From an uncultured Alphaproteobacteria bacterium (GTDB lineage: Bacteria; Pseudomonadota; Alphaproteobacteria; CAAHEQ01; UBA3637): a DNA stretch of 42,839 nt. The stretch is taken from positions 68,113 to 110,951 of the forward strand of contig CALXUB010000025.1 of assembly GCA_944391565.1 (NCBI GenBank). Reading direction: 5' to 3'. The notes under the pieces were generated by a model. That model ran no database searches, was not told the origin of the DNA, and was given only the letters and a program-made list of their open reading frames with translations. Positions 24,318 through 32,225 of the stretch are shown here, one piece after another (within the stretch, counting starts at the first letter, position 1; each line of letters begins with the position of its first letter). Both the position numbers and the translations under genes were made by a program.

Positions 24318-26399
24318 ATGCGTCCAGCTATCCTTAACGGCCTCTTTAGCAATATTGACACGCTGAACGGTATTGGTCCCAAATGGAGCAAGCTGCTTAA
24401 AAACTTATGCGGCCCAACGGTTTTATCCGTTGCTTTTCATTTGCCGGATCATGTTTTGCACAGGCCTTATTTGACAGACTTAAAATCCGTTCGGGAAAAA
24501 ATGCTGCTGACGACAAAAGTGACAGTTTCTCAGCACAAAAAACCTTTTTCACGACGACATCCCTATCGCATTATCTGTGAAGCATCCGGTACTTACCTTG
24601 AAGTAGTGTTTTTCAACTATCGTAAAGATTACATCATCGATCAATTACCTGTCGGAGAAACACGGCTTATCAGCGGTCAAGTCGAACGCTTCGGCGAACG
24701 TTTGCAAATGACCCATCCGGATTACATTGTCCGCGAAGAAGAAGCTTGGAAAATACCGATTTACGAACCGATTTATCCCTTAACACAAGGCGTTTCAAAC
24801 AAATTGATGAATCGAGCAGCCAAAGAAGCCCTCCAACTTATCCCTAACCTGCCTGAATGGCTGGAAGAAACACGCATTCGACAAGAAGGATGGCCTTCCT
24901 TCAAAGAGGCCTTGTTTCAGGCCCATCATCCGCAAACCGAAGCTGATTTTTCTTCGGCTTCCAAAGCCCGCCAACGTCTGGCCTATGATGAATTGCTGGC
25001 TAACCAACTGGCATTGGTTTTGGCAAGAACGCGGATGAAGAAACAAACCGGAACGTCGATTCAAGGAAGCGGCATTTTACGTCAAAAGTTGCTTTCCTGC
25101 CTGCCTTTTGAGTTGACCAACGCCCAAAAACGCGTTGTTTCAGAAATAGAAACAGACATGCAAAGTCCTTATCGCATGCTGCGGCTTTTACAGGGTGATG
25201 TCGGTTCCGGCAAAACAATCGTCGGATTGATCGCTCTTCTCAATGCTGTTGAGGCTGGCTTCCAAGGTGCTTTAATGGCGCCGACGGATATTCTCGTTCG
25301 TCAGCATTTCGCTAAAATCTCTCAACTTTGCATTCCCTTAGGTATTAACGTCGTCTTATTAACCGGACGCGAAAAAGGCAAAAAACGTGAAGAGATTTTG
25401 TCGCAAATTGCAAACGGACAAGCACAAATTGTGATTGGGACACACGCCCTTTTCACGGATGACGTCATTTTTAATAAACTCGGTTTAGTCATCATTGATG
25501 AGCAGCATCGCTTCGGTGTCGAACAACGGCTGGCTTTGACGCAAAAAGGTAAAGCTGTTGACGTATTAGTAATGACGGCAACCCCGATTCCAAGAACGCT
25601 GGCTCTGACCTATTATGGCGATATGGATTTGTCTCAAATTGATGAAAAACCTCCGACACGTAAACCTGTTGATACGCGCGTCCTGTCGGTCAAAAAAATG
25701 GAAGCCGTTATTCAAAAACTTCACGTTGCATTGGCAGAAGGCAAACAAGTTTATTGGGTCTGCCCTTTAGTCGAAGAAACAGAAAAATCCGATTTAGCCA
25801 ATGCAACGGCTCGTTTCGAAACATTGTCCGCCGTTTTTCCGGGACAAGTTGGTTTAATTCACGGCAAAATGCCCGGGTCTGACAAAGATACCATCATGAA
25901 CGCTTTTGTTCGCAAGGAAACTTCTGTTTTGGTTGCAACTACCGTTATTGAAGTCGGCGTTGATGTGCCTAATGCTTGTATCATGATTATTGAACAAGCC
26001 GAACGCTTCGGCTTATCTCAACTTCATCAACTCCGTGGTCGCATCGGTCGAGGCACACTCCAATCGACGTGTTTGTTGCTGTATGATTATCCTTTGTCAG
26101 ACACGGCCAGAAAACGGCTGGACGTTATGCGATCAACAGAAGACGGATTTATCATTGCCGAAGAAGATTTAAAATTGCGCGGTGCCGGCGAAGTCTTAGG
26201 AACACGACAAAGCGGTTTGGAAACTTTTCAATTAACTTCCATTGAATTGCAGGGTGAACTTTTACCGATTGTTCGTCGCGAGGCTGTTCAAATTATTCAA
26301 ACAGATCCGACTTTAAGCTCACCGCGCGGAGAAAAACTGAAAACATTGCTTTACCTTTTCAACAAAGATAAAGAAATTCAAACGATTAAAGCCGGATAA
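24318..26399 (+). CDS. recG: ATP-dependent DNA helicase RecG
   Basis: RecG reverses stalled replication forks and migrates branched DNA. The 693 residues match the usual length. An N-terminal wedge domain (about 1-230; TLNGIGPKW, then an OB-fold) is followed by the helicase core: Walker A GDVGSGKT near 293, DEQH near 394 (IIDEQHRFGVEQR), TATPIPRTL, and the motif VI region QLRGRIGRG. The C-terminal part includes LKLRGAGEVLGTRQSG. The ATG abuts the preceding stop, implying translational coupling. Confidence 0.97.
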   Translation: MRPAILNGLFSNIDTLNGIGPKWSKLLKNLCGPTVLSVAFHLPDHVLHRPYLTDLKSVREKMLLTTKVTVSQHKKPFSRRHPYRIICEASGTYLEVVFFNYRKDYIIDQLPVGETRLISGQVERFGERLQMTHPDYIVREEEAWKIPIYEPIYPLTQGVSNKLMNRAAKEALQLIPNLPEWLEETRIRQEGWPSFKEALFQAHHPQTEADFSSASKARQRLAYDELLANQLALVLARTRMKKQTGTSIQGSGILRQKLLSCLPFELTNAQKRVVSEIETDMQSPYRMLRLLQGDVGSGKTIVGLIALLNAVEAGFQGALMAPTDILVRQHFAKISQLCIPLGINVVLLTGREKGKKREEILSQIANGQAQIVIGTHALFTDDVIFNKLGLVIIDEQHRFGVEQRLALTQKGKAVDVLVMTATPIPRTLALTYYGDMDLSQIDEKPPTRKPVDTRVLSVKKMEAVIQKLHVALAEGKQVYWVCPLVEETEKSDLANATARFETLSAVFPGQVGLIHGKMPGSDKDTIMNAFVRKETSVLVATTVIEVGVDVPNACIMIIEQAERFGLSQLHQLRGRIGRGTLQSTCLLLYDYPLSDTARKRLDVMRSTEDGFIIAEEDLKLRGAGEVLGTRQSGLETFQLTSIELQGELLPIVRREAVQIIQTDPTLSSPRGEKLKTLLYLFNKDKEIQTIKAG

Positions 26400-26408
26400 G
26401 GAGAAAAA

Positions 26409-26891
26409 ATGCCCGTTATTTTTACACGACAGCCATCTGAAAGAACACGAGAACTACGTAAAGAATTTAAACATAACAAAGTTGCTCAACAATTTTTGAC
26501 TTATCTTTATCAAAATGGTTATTTAACACGTTTGGAAGGTCGCTTTAATCCGCAAAAGTTGTTAAAAGGAAAATTACCCAAAGATTTTGATATCCATCAC
26601 ATCTGCCCTCTTTCAGGCGGCGGAACGAATGCTTTGACCAATTTATGTCTTATCGAAAAATCATTTCATAAGTTTTTAAATCGACGTTGTTTTGATCCGG
26701 CATTAAAATATATTCAGGAAGGTGAAACCGTTGAAATTGATATTCCGGATCTGCCTCCTGTTGCCCTTTACCGTGACTTTCTTCCTTTTATCCAAAAAAT
26801 TTTGGCAAAAACAAACCGAAGCAGTCATTTCAAACGTCTTTTATTGTATCCCCTGAAAAGGCTTCCTCTGTTTAACGGCTGGAAAAAGTAA
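26409..26891 (+). CDS. HNH nuclease-like protein
   Basis: The 160-residue protein carries an HNH-type motif: IHHICPLSGGGTNALTNLCL, then HKFLN, giving H63/H64, N74, N78 and H87 in the expected order for a beta-beta-alpha-metal site. The cysteine pairs often found in zinc-stabilised HNH proteins are missing. The N-terminal 50 residues are basic and helical. GGAG precedes the ATG, 9 nt after recG, so the two are probably co-transcribed. Possible roles are a DNA-processing nuclease or a housekeeping HNH protein of unknown target. Confidence 0.7.
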   Translation: MPVIFTRQPSERTRELRKEFKHNKVAQQFLTYLYQNGYLTRLEGRFNPQKLLKGKLPKDFDIHHICPLSGGGTNALTNLCLIEKSFHKFLNRRCFDPALKYIQEGETVEIDIPDLPPVALYRDFLPFIQKILAKTNRSSHFKRLLLYPLKRLPLFNGWKK

Positions 26892-26961
26892 ACATAGACG
26901 AAAGAATGCTTGTTTTTCCTTAACATATCGCGTATTTTGGATAAGCTTAAAGGGGTTAAAA

Positions 26962-27771
26962 ATGAAAAAATTGATTAAACGCACCATTTTGATCGGCGCA
27001 TTTTTTCTTGTATCGGGTTTCGGAAGCCTATATTTAATTCAGGATGAGATTATTTTTCATCCGGATACAGCCTATAAAAGCCCCATTGAAATCCAAATGC
27101 CGGAATTTAAAGAAGTCACTTACCCTAAAAAAGATTTATCTAACGGTTTCGGTTGGTATTTCAAAGGGAACAAAAATAAACCTGCCATTTTATATTGTCA
27201 TGGCAACAAAGGTCAAATAGCTCTCTTTGCCCCATTGTTAAAACCTTATTTAGATATGGATTATCCCGTTTTAATGGTTGAATATCAGGGCTTTGGCATT
27301 TTACCGGGCCGACCTTCGGAAAAGGCGATTATCGAAGACGCCGTTGCCGGATTTGATTTTTTAAAAAGTCAAGGACATTCCAAAATCATTTTACATGGAT
27401 TTTCACTGGGAACCGGCGTTGTGTTAGGTGTGGCGGAAAAACGAACAGCCAGTGCCGTTATCTTGGAGGCACCTTTTTTCTCGTTGTATCGTTTGGCTGA
27501 CGAAAAGTCTGTTCCTTTTGCACAGTTTTTTTTAAAAAATCCTTTCATGTCCAATAAACGGATCAGCAAAGTCAATGTACCGCTATTGATTATTCACGGA
27601 ACGGGAGACAAAGTAATTCCCTTTCAACACGGACAGGATCTTTATCAATTGGCCAAAGAACAAGATAAATCTTTTATCTCTTTGCCGAATGCCACGCACC
27701 ATGTTTTTGAATTCGGTTCTTATGATAAAATCCAAGACTGGCTGCATGATCGTTTTGAACAAACTTCTTGA
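26962..27771 (+). CDS. Membrane-anchored alpha/beta hydrolase (BEM46/YfhR-like)
   Basis: The 269 residues begin with a signal anchor (about 8-28), then the IIFHP motif seen in this family. The oxyanion loop is YCHGNKG, the nucleophile S148 is in GFSLGTG, and D216 (GTGDKVIP) and H246/H247 complete the triad. It is probably periplasmic and membrane-tethered. The family is largely uncharacterised. It lies 70 nt after the HNH gene with no visible terminator between. Confidence 0.85.
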   Translation: MKKLIKRTILIGAFFLVSGFGSLYLIQDEIIFHPDTAYKSPIEIQMPEFKEVTYPKKDLSNGFGWYFKGNKNKPAILYCHGNKGQIALFAPLLKPYLDMDYPVLMVEYQGFGILPGRPSEKAIIEDAVAGFDFLKSQGHSKIILHGFSLGTGVVLGVAEKRTASAVILEAPFFSLYRLADEKSVPFAQFFLKNPFMSNKRISKVNVPLLIIHGTGDKVIPFQHGQDLYQLAKEQDKSFISLPNATHHVFEFGSYDKIQDWLHDRFEQTS

Positions 27772-27818
27772 AAGACCTATGAATTCCTGTTAAACTGCTT
27801 TCAGGATTGGGAGAAAAC

Positions 27819-29303
27819 ATGTGGACTCGATTTAAACGAAACATGTCGCCGCATTCATTATCAGAACAGGAAGTGACTTCCAGCTTATCTTGGCTTATTC
27901 AAGATGGTATTGCAGCCCAATTAATGGAAAGCCTGACGGCCGGACCAATTTTAGTGGCCTTGGCTTTATCCATGGGAGCGTCAAATGCACTAATCGGTTA
28001 TTTGGTGGCTTTACCTTTTTTAACAAATTTGGCACAATTCCCCGCTGCTTATCTTGTCGACAAATATCATGCCCGCAAATGGCTGGCTATTCCGGTTTCT
28101 ATGAGCGGCCGCATGTGTATTCCTTTGATCGCCTGTCTTGCTTTTTTTCCACAAACAAGCGGTGCTCCTTTTTGGCTGGCTTTGTTTTATACAGGCCGTT
28201 ATATTGGCGCTTCTTTTGCCGGTGCACCATGGAACTCTTGGATGAAAGATTTAATTCCGCCTCAGATTTTGGGACGTTTTTTCTCCAGGCGACTGAAATG
28301 GGTTATGGCCGCATCATTATGCGCCACACTTTCTTCGGCTTTTTTCCTAAATATCTGGCCTTATGACAAGAATGATTTTTATGGAATCCTCATCAGCATT
28401 GCCGCAGTGATAGCTGTTTACAGCGGCTATATATATTATCATATTCAAGAACCTTTGATGGAAGCAGCGCCCTTGTTGCAAGAACATTTCCTTATTCGGA
28501 TAAAAAAAGTTTTTCACGATCAAAATTTTACGCGACTGATGTTGTTTTTGGGCAGTTGGAACTTTTCCGTTAATTTGGCAGTCCCTTTCTTTACCGTTTT
28601 TATTTTACAGGGCTTGGAACTCAGTCTCAGCTTTGTTTTAATCTTAACAACCTTAACACAGGTTATCAGCGTTCTTGTCATGGGAACATGGGGAAAAATC
28701 AGTGACAATTTCAGCAACAAATCAATTTTACAAGTTTCAGCCCCCATTTACATTTTATGCATTTTTTTATTCCTTTTTACCGGTATTCCCGATAAACACA
28801 TGCTGACAATTCCACTGCTGATTTTAATTTATGCGTTGATGGGCATTGCTCAAGCGGGTATTACGTTAGCCTCTAATAATATTGCCCTGAAACTTGCGCC
28901 CAAAGGAAGTGCTGCCATTTACTTATCCGTCAACGGAACACTCAATGCGGCAATGGCCGGAACGGCACCGATTCTGGGCGGCTTGTTCGCTGACTTCTTT
29001 GCACACAAAGAAATGTCCCTTAATCTGATTTGGTCAACAGCAACGGATTTTAAAGATTTCACCTTGTTTTACATGCACCATTGGGACTTCTTTTTCCTAT
29101 TTGCAACAATACTGGCGAGTTGTTCGCTTGCATTTTTAAAACGTGTTCAAGAAAAAGGAGAAGTGACTGAAAAAATTGTCATTTCTTCTTTTTTGTCCGA
29201 GTTTTCTAAAAGCTTAAATGCCTCTTACCTATTGCCATATAAAGTTTTCTTATTCCTTTCCAGAAAAAAATATAAAGAAAATCTGGAAAAGAAAAAGCAA
29301 TAA
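27819..29303 (+). CDS. Major facilitator superfamily transporter
   Basis: A 494-residue inner-membrane transporter with about 12 hydrophobic segments. The ATG at 27819 has GGGAG 5 nt upstream; the TTG at 27807 is unlikely. LVDKYHARKWL between the second and third helices fits the MFS A-like loop (D-x-x-x-x-R-K/R). SWMKDLIPPQILGRFFSRR is a cytosolic helix typical of MFS proteins related to putative drug or sugar exporters. The substrate is unknown. It converges on the phosphoribosyltransferase gene with a 3-nt gap. Confidence 0.85.
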   Translation: MWTRFKRNMSPHSLSEQEVTSSLSWLIQDGIAAQLMESLTAGPILVALALSMGASNALIGYLVALPFLTNLAQFPAAYLVDKYHARKWLAIPVSMSGRMCIPLIACLAFFPQTSGAPFWLALFYTGRYIGASFAGAPWNSWMKDLIPPQILGRFFSRRLKWVMAASLCATLSSAFFLNIWPYDKNDFYGILISIAAVIAVYSGYIYYHIQEPLMEAAPLLQEHFLIRIKKVFHDQNFTRLMLFLGSWNFSVNLAVPFFTVFILQGLELSLSFVLILTTLTQVISVLVMGTWGKISDNFSNKSILQVSAPIYILCIFLFLFTGIPDKHMLTIPLLILIYALMGIAQAGITLASNNIALKLAPKGSAAIYLSVNGTLNAAMAGTAPILGGLFADFFAHKEMSLNLIWSTATDFKDFTLFYMHHWDFFFLFATILASCSLAFLKRVQEKGEVTEKIVISSFLSEFSKSLNASYLLPYKVFLFLSRKKYKENLEKKKQ

Positions 29304-29306
29304 ACT

Positions 29307-30530
29307 CTAACGACCAATATTATTTTGTTTCTTCAGTCCAAGAAAAGTTAAGGCTCTTTTTCCTTTGTCTTCTCCTGAGAGGTTTTCTTTCCCGGGTGTG
29401 TGCAGATATGCCGAAGAGCCGGGCCTTCCGCATTCAAATCGATTTTCTGAGGATCGTTCGGGGTTTGCGTTGTTCCGTATCCCTTCTTTTTCAAAATTTT
29501 GGACATAATCCGCATTGCTTTGGGATCGGCCGGCAGAATCTTGCCGTCCTGTATTCGTTGAAAGTTCTTGTTGAGCTTTTTTTTCGTTAACTTGTAGCCC
29601 CCGGAGGAGACCAATAATTTTGCCTCCCCGATTTTCTTCTTTATTTTGCGAAATAGTGCCATTTATCTCTTCCCTCCTTTTAATCAATGTCGATAATTTT
29701 TCTAATTTTTGCGCTGATTCATAATGGTGATTTACCTTAACGTCATACAAACAAGCAAGCTGACGACGCATCAAACGTTTTGTTGCCTTGTCAGCCTTTC
29801 GATAACGCTCACCCAAATAATGATAAGACAAAGAAACAACTTCAGCATGTGTTAACTCTGCGCCTAATTTCCGTATATCAATTGAAGATCCATCCTCCAT
29901 CAAATGCACCTTCTGAGCCATTTTTTGCAATTTATCCAGCTCGGCTTGCGTAGGACTGATTTGTGTGTCCCCTTTCAAAGCGGCAATTCGATCAACGTGC
30001 AATCCGTTATGTTCCAAAAAACGGCGAAAGGTATTAACAGAAGTTCCAGTCGTCAGAATATCTTCCACTAAAATAAGCTGTGCGTTCGGGACAATCTCAT
30101 TGATCCGTCTGAAAAATTGCGGATCATAAGCTTCATACAAGCGCGGCGCCATCAACCTGTCTCCGTTTTTCAAACTTTTCATCATAGAAGTATGAAGCGA
30201 CGCAATATGTTCGTCTCCGATTAAATACAAACTATGGTGCTCCCGTGTTTTCTTAGCCATAAAACGGGCCAAAGCCAAAGGAACTTGATTTAATCGACTT
30301 GTCCCGGGAACTGAAAAGAAAACAGGCTGACGATCCGGAAGAAGGATAAATTTCAATTCTTCCGTCTTTTGATCAGTCCAATACTGTTCAATCAATTCTT
30401 GAGCAGCCCGAGCATCCCCTTTTTTGGCACGGACAAATAAAGGATCAACCAGTATTTCATCTTTGTGTTTTTTATCAAAGATGCTGAAACCGGCTTCGAT
30501 TGGTTTATATGCCTGCTTTTGTTTTACCAT
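29307..30530 (-). CDS. Phosphoribosyltransferase-domain protein with long tail
   Basis: A 407-residue protein. The ATG at 30530 has GAGG 6 nt upstream; longer frames lack support. Residues 152-164 (LILVEDILTTGTS) form a type I PRPP-binding loop, and the surrounding 95-190 region fits the fold, so a PRPP-using reaction or PRPP sensing is likely. Residues 1-90 and 200-290 are helical, charged and not recognised. The last 115 residues are Q/N/S/G/R-rich and look unstructured; a second ORF overlaps them in another frame. The upstream promoter is near-consensus. No purine or pyrimidine salvage signature beyond the loop is visible, and the neighbours do not suggest a pathway. Confidence 0.75.
   Translation of the reverse strand: MVKQKQAYKPIEAGFSIFDKKHKDEILVDPLFVRAKKGDARAAQELIEQYWTDQKTEELKFILLPDRQPVFFSVPGTSRLNQVPLALARFMAKKTREHHSLYLIGDEHIASLHTSMMKSLKNGDRLMAPRLYEAYDPQFFRRINEIVPNAQLILVEDILTTGTSVNTFRRFLEHNGLHVDRIAALKGDTQISPTQAELDKLQKMAQKVHLMEDGSSIDIRKLGAELTHAEVVSLSYHYLGERYRKADKATKRLMRRQLACLYDVKVNHHYESAQKLEKLSTLIKRREEINGTISQNKEENRGGKIIGLLRGLQVNEKKAQQELSTNTGRQDSAGRSQSNADYVQNFEKEGIRNNANPERSSENRFECGRPGSSAYLHTPGKENLSGEDKGKRALTFLGLKKQNNIGR
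29348..29662 (-). CDS. Out-of-frame ORF inside the phosphoribosyltransferase 3' end
   Basis: A 104-codon ORF with a strong ribosome site (AAAAGGAGGG about 10 nt before the ATG). The product is basic (KKKLNKNFQRIQDGKI; ADPKAMRIMSKILKKKGYG) with no signal peptide. It lies wholly within the last 115 codons of the larger gene, shifted in frame. Third-position composition is GC-richer than neighbouring genes, while the larger frame looks more genome-like there, so it could be a shadow. It is either a nested gene or chance. Confidence 0.4.
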   Translation of the reverse strand: MALFRKIKKKIGEAKLLVSSGGYKLTKKKLNKNFQRIQDGKILPADPKAMRIMSKILKKKGYGTTQTPNDPQKIDLNAEGPALRHICTHPGKKTSQEKTKEKEP

Positions 30531-30551
30531 TTTTATCCTCTTTATAAGGAC

Positions 30552-30580
30552 ATTATACCAAAAAAATGCATGAAAGTCAA
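30552..30580 (-). promoter_or_regulatory. Near-consensus promoter of the phosphoribosyltransferase gene
   Basis: Minus strand: TTGACT (30580-30575), 17-nt spacer, perfect TATAAT (30557-30552). It is the best promoter match seen in the window and predicts a short leader of about 15 nt. Confidence 0.75.
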
Positions 30581-30612
30581 AACCGCTTTGCGATAACAGG
30601 CAAAAGGCATCC

Positions 30613-30640
30613 AAAAAAATCCCCCGAAAACGGGGGATTT
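30613..30640 (-). terminator. Terminator of the DUF465 gene
   Basis: AAATCCCCCG and CGGGGGATTT pair around AAAA, followed on the minus strand by seven T. Confidence 0.92.
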
Positions 30641-30644
30641 TATC

Positions 30645-30824
30645 TTATTTAGCTGCTTCAATCGTTTGAATTTCTTCTTTTATTTTCAGTTTTTGTTTTT
30701 TAATTTCCTGAATTTTCATTTCATCCGGAGCCGGACGCGCCATTTCTTCTTCCAACTGCAGATCTAAAGCGCGATGTTTGCCTTTCAAGGCCTGCAAATG
30801 CTTTTCTTGTTTTTCTGTATTCAT
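30645..30824 (-). CDS. DUF465 (YdcH-like) small coiled-coil protein
   Basis: The 59-residue protein has the DUF465 pattern: an N-terminal H-x-x-x-x-L helix (EKHLQALKGKHRALDLQLEE), a short proline-containing turn, and a second helix (IQEIKKQKLKIKEEIQTIE) with the typical K-K-x-K-L-x-x-K-E-E run. GGGAG precedes the ATG at 30824; a TTG two codons upstream is not needed. It has its own promoter and terminator. The function of the family is unknown. Confidence 0.82.
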   Translation of the reverse strand: MNTEKQEKHLQALKGKHRALDLQLEEEMARPAPDEMKIQEIKKQKLKIKEEIQTIEAAK

Positions 30825-30857
30825 GTTCAACTCCCTTTCTTATTTGTACCATAATAT

Positions 30858-30886
30858 AGTATAAGTCATCTTCTTTTGAAAAGCAA
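30858..30886 (-). promoter_or_regulatory. Possible promoter of the DUF465 gene
   Basis: Minus strand: TTGCTT, 17 nt, TATACT (30863-30858), 34 nt before the ATG. Confidence 0.4.
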
Positions 30887-30929
30887 TGCACTTCTCGAAA
30901 ATAAAAAACAACTCATTGAATTTTAATTT

Positions 30930-32024
30930 TTATTCCCCGATATACATACCGAGACCACGTGCGGTTTGAACCGCTTGACCATTCGGATCCACAGGTGTAT
31001 GCGCAATTTTCAGAACTTCTTTCAAAGCCATATCGCTGACTTTTCCGTTACGGCAGACGACAACACGATCGGTAATTCCTTGTTCCAGCAACTCGACGGC
31101 ATGAACAGCAAAAGCAGAAGCCAAAATGCGATCTTGAGCCATCGGAGTACCGCCACGCTGAACGTGTCCTAAAATTGTTGTGCGAACATTAAACTTATCC
31201 GGCTCTTCAGATAACCGTTCTGTAAAATAATTGGCGACACCGGCAAAAGTCCGACCGTTTGTTGCAAAAACATGTTTGCCTTCCGGTGTTTTAATTCCTT
31301 CCGCCACAACCATCAATGCATGAGTTCGTCCGCAGGCACGCAGTTGACGCAGCTTTTTGACAACACCTTCATACGTATAAGGGATTTCCGGAATCAAACA
31401 AATATCCGCCATTCCGGCAATCGCACCTTCCAAAGCCAAATGACCGGCACCACGACCCATTACTTCCAGAATCATCACCCGTTGATGGGAATGAGCCGTC
31501 GTATCCAACCGATCCAAGGCTTCCATAACAATATTACGAGCCGTTGCAAAACCGATAGCAGCATCCGTCGCCGGAGCATCATTATCGATTGTCTTGGGAA
31601 TACCTACCATTTTTATCCCGGCTTGTTGACAGAACTTACTGATAATAGCCATACTGCCGTCTCCGCCGATGACAACCAAAGCATCCAAACCCAATTCTTG
31701 AGCACCATCGCGGAAACGTTCCACCAACTGCTCATCCGTCAATTCTTCCATTGTACCGTCAGCCGTTAACTGCAGATTGGGGTTGCCGGAATTATTCGTT
31801 CCCAACATTGTCCCCCCTAATCTGGCATAAGGAAAGTCAAAATCCTTAAAACTGAACTGGCGATAACGCATTGGACGAGCAAACAGGCCATCCGTTGCGT
31901 TTTCTATTCCATAAACTTCCCATCCTTTACTCAACGCCGAACAAGCCACGGCCCGAATAGCCGTATTGAGCCCCGAACAGTCTCCGCCGCTGGTAAGTAC
32001 ACCGATTTTTCTAATTTCTGACAT
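30930..32024 (-). CDS. pfkA: 6-phosphofructokinase
   Basis: The 364-residue enzyme phosphorylates fructose 6-phosphate in glycolysis. TSGGDCSGLNTAIRA (11-25) forms the phosphate-donor loop and PKTIDND (143-149) the catalytic region (D147). At the donor-selectivity positions it has glycine in GGDGS (120-124), as in ATP enzymes, but lysine at K144, as in many PPi enzymes. This mix occurs in the group III clade, so ATP versus PPi use cannot be assigned. GAGG precedes the ATG at 32024. The frame continues upstream to 32144 but is unlike PFK. It lies 201 nt after topA. Confidence 0.94.
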   Translation of the reverse strand: MSEIRKIGVLTSGGDCSGLNTAIRAVACSALSKGWEVYGIENATDGLFARPMRYRQFSFKDFDFPYARLGGTMLGTNNSGNPNLQLTADGTMEELTDEQLVERFRDGAQELGLDALVVIGGDGSMAIISKFCQQAGIKMVGIPKTIDNDAPATDAAIGFATARNIVMEALDRLDTTAHSHQRVMILEVMGRGAGHLALEGAIAGMADICLIPEIPYTYEGVVKKLRQLRACGRTHALMVVAEGIKTPEGKHVFATNGRTFAGVANYFTERLSEEPDKFNVRTTILGHVQRGGTPMAQDRILASAFAVHAVELLEQGITDRVVVCRNGKVSDMALKEVLKIAHTPVDPNGQAVQTARGLGMYIGE

Positions 32025-32086
32025 TTTATTCCTCTTTCTAAAATATAATGGAAGATTTATAGCCGTTTTTGAATCTGAAAGCCAGC

Positions 32087-32113
32087 AAAAAATGATAAAC
32101 GTCATCATTTTTT
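32087..32113. repeat. AT-rich inverted repeat between topA and pfkA
   Basis: AAAAAATGAT and ATCATTTTTT are perfect 10-bp arms around 7 nt. It is terminator-like in either direction with a weak AT stem, or may be a leader structure for pfkA; it lies 63 nt before that start. Confidence 0.5.
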
Positions 32114-32225
32114 CATTTATCACAGAGCAACTGCTTAAAAACACTCTATTTTTCGATCAATATATTTGCTTGAAAGCCTTTTCAGATTGAAGCCTCTTTA
32201 GCCAACGCTTGAACCAAAACTCCCT

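Noticed and set aside
27890..28366. A 158-codon plus-strand ORF inside the MFS gene
   Set aside because: It is out of frame with a hydrophobic, membrane-pattern protein, has no ribosome site, and is aromatic/cysteine-rich as expected for a shadow.
32025..32086. A promoter for pfkA from TATAAA at 32061-32056
   Set aside because: No acceptable -35 hexamer lies at 16-18 nt; TGGCTT is too weak to list as a site.
32087..32113. A firm terminator call for topA
   Set aside because: The stem is AT-only apart from two pairs and lies more than 100 nt past the stop; it is listed only as an inverted repeat.
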